From assembly GCF_900141985.1 (NCBI RefSeq), contig NZ_FQZK01000003.1, forward strand, positions 434,001 through 498,000: a stretch of DNA of 64,000 nt. The letters run 5' to 3'. The first letter of the stretch is position 1. Each line of letters begins with the position of its first letter. The DNA comes from Nocardiopsis flavescens. GTDB lineage: Bacteria; Actinomycetota; Actinomycetes; Streptosporangiales; Streptosporangiaceae. Below the pieces are notes generated by a model that worked only from the letters and a program-made list of their open reading frames with translations, was not told where the DNA came from and did no database searches. Below, one piece after another: positions 63,268 to 64,000 of the stretch. The position numbers were made by a program, and so were the translations under genes.

Positions 63268-64000
63268 CTACGGCGTGGAGTCGTGCGACTGCGGCGACAC
63301 CGCGGACCGGGCCGCCGCGCGCAGGTCCGCCAGGCCCGTGCGGTCCCGGCCGTAGTGCACCGCGTTGGTCAGCACCCCCACGTACCGGCTGCTCTCGGGG
63401 TGCATGAACAGGCTCGTCCCGGTGAACCCGTTGTGGTACACCACCCCCTCGGCGGTCACCAGCCAGCCCAGCCCGCGCCACAGCCGCTGCCCGGCGTCCA
63501 CGTGCGGCCGCCAGCTCGCCCGCACGAACGAGGGCGGCACCGGGCCGTCGCCGCCCTCGTGGATGCGCAGCAGCTCCCGCGCGAACGCTCCCAGGTCGAT
63601 GGCGGTGGTGAACGCTCCGGCGTGCCCGGCCACCCCTCCCATCAGCGCGGCGGCCTCGTCGTGCACCACGCCCCAGGTCGGGGCCGTCCCGGGCAGGCGC
63701 CGCTCCGTGGGGGCGACCCCGGGTGAGCGGGCCAGCGGGCCGAACGCCGTCGACCGCATGCCCATCTCGTCCCACAGGTCCGCGGCCAGCCGGTCGAGCC
63801 CCGTCCCGTACAGCCGCTCCAGCACCAGGCCGAGCAGGATGAACCCGCGGTCGACGTACCGGTACCCCGGCTCCTCCAACGGGTCCGCCAGGATGGCCTC
63901 CGCCAGGTCCTGGTCGGTGCCCACGTACCTCTCCAGCCAGGTCACCGGATTGAGGCGGCCCGTGTGGGTGAGGATCTGCCGGGTGGTCACGGAGGCCCCG
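63268..64000 (-). CDS. Serine hydrolase, class C beta-lactamase/PBP-like family (5' end missing)
   Basis: The C-terminal 243 residues of a serine hydrolase that continues past the window edge. VTTRQILTHTG is the conserved block after the active-site Ser-x-x-Lys, which would lie outside. YRYVDRGFILLGLVLE carries the Tyr of the second motif, and HNGFTGTSLF is the third (His-x-Gly). Such enzymes include esterases, peptidases and beta-lactamase-like proteins; the exact substrate is unknown. A GTG at 63990 could be misread as a start, but the open frame and family length show that the gene is cut. Confidence 0.85.
   Translation of the reverse strand, partial: GASVTTRQILTHTGRLNPVTWLERYVGTDQDLAEAILADPLEEPGYRYVDRGFILLGLVLERLYGTGLDRLAADLWDEMGMRSTAFGPLARSPGVAPTERRLPGTAPTWGVVHDEAAALMGGVAGHAGAFTTAIDLGAFARELLRIHEGGDGPVPPSFVRASWRPHVDAGQRLWRGLGWLVTAEGVVYHNGFTGTSLFMHPESSRYVGVLTNAVHYGRDRTGLADLRAAARSAVSPQSHDSTP

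Overview
The window is very GC-rich actinobacterial DNA. Many start codons are GTG and several genes look leaderless. A GH6 cellulase sits behind a perfect CelR/CebR-type box, groEL2 stands alone behind tandem CIRCE elements, and there are DUF3263, DUF2530, DUF3027 and XPB genes. Together these suggest Nocardiopsis or a close relative in the Nocardiopsaceae. That is an inference from gene content. No rRNA, tRNA or CRISPR array was seen.

Bases 1 to about 14,200 look like part of an integrated conjugative element. On the plus strand there is the 3' end of a low-complexity protein, an SCO6880-type membrane protein, a VirB4-like ATPase, a TraG/VirD4-like coupling protein, a lipoprotein and a DUF4913 protein. 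The first four overlap or nearly overlap. On the minus strand there is a ParA/MinD-like ATPase with a long proline-rich front half, followed by a coiled-coil protein carrying a perfect 174-bp tandem repeat. A large unrecognised protein with a Rossmann-like C-terminal region follows, with small uncharacterised genes on each side. No integrase, relaxase or att site is visible, so neither boundary is fixed.

From about 14.5 to 34 kb the DNA looks chromosomal: a secreted beta-propeller-like protein, a BKACE enzyme, thpR, an MFS exporter whose start lies in an 18-bp inverted repeat, a purine permease, a methyltransferase, SRPBCC, MOSC, sacsin-like, DUF3027 and cold-shock genes. At 31.4-35.0 kb a flavoprotein gene, an ECF41 sigma factor gene and an SDR gene form an apparent module; matches to the ECF41 promoter pattern lie before the flavoprotein and the SDR.

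From 35 to 49 kb: a helicase-associated protein, three small two-helix membrane proteins, XPB helicase, an R2lox oxidase, an orphan zeta-toxin kinase, the GH6 cellulase, a NUDIX hydrolase and a heterodimeric ABC exporter whose ATP sites look asymmetric. A nearly T-free repeat array separates the exporter from groEL2.

From 51.5 to 64 kb: a PadR-controlled DrrAB-like transporter, a GNAT enzyme, a SAM-I riboswitch followed by a threonine-synthase-family gene and a MoaD-like sulfur-carrier gene, otsA and (about 4 kb further on) otsB, a GrpB protein, a mycosin-like protein lacking all three catalytic residues, a DUF3263 regulator and a truncated serine hydrolase. The riboswitch-thrC-sulfur-carrier unit is the most interesting system here. 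Its layout fits sulfur-carrier-dependent homocysteine synthesis from O-phosphohomoserine better than plain threonine synthesis.
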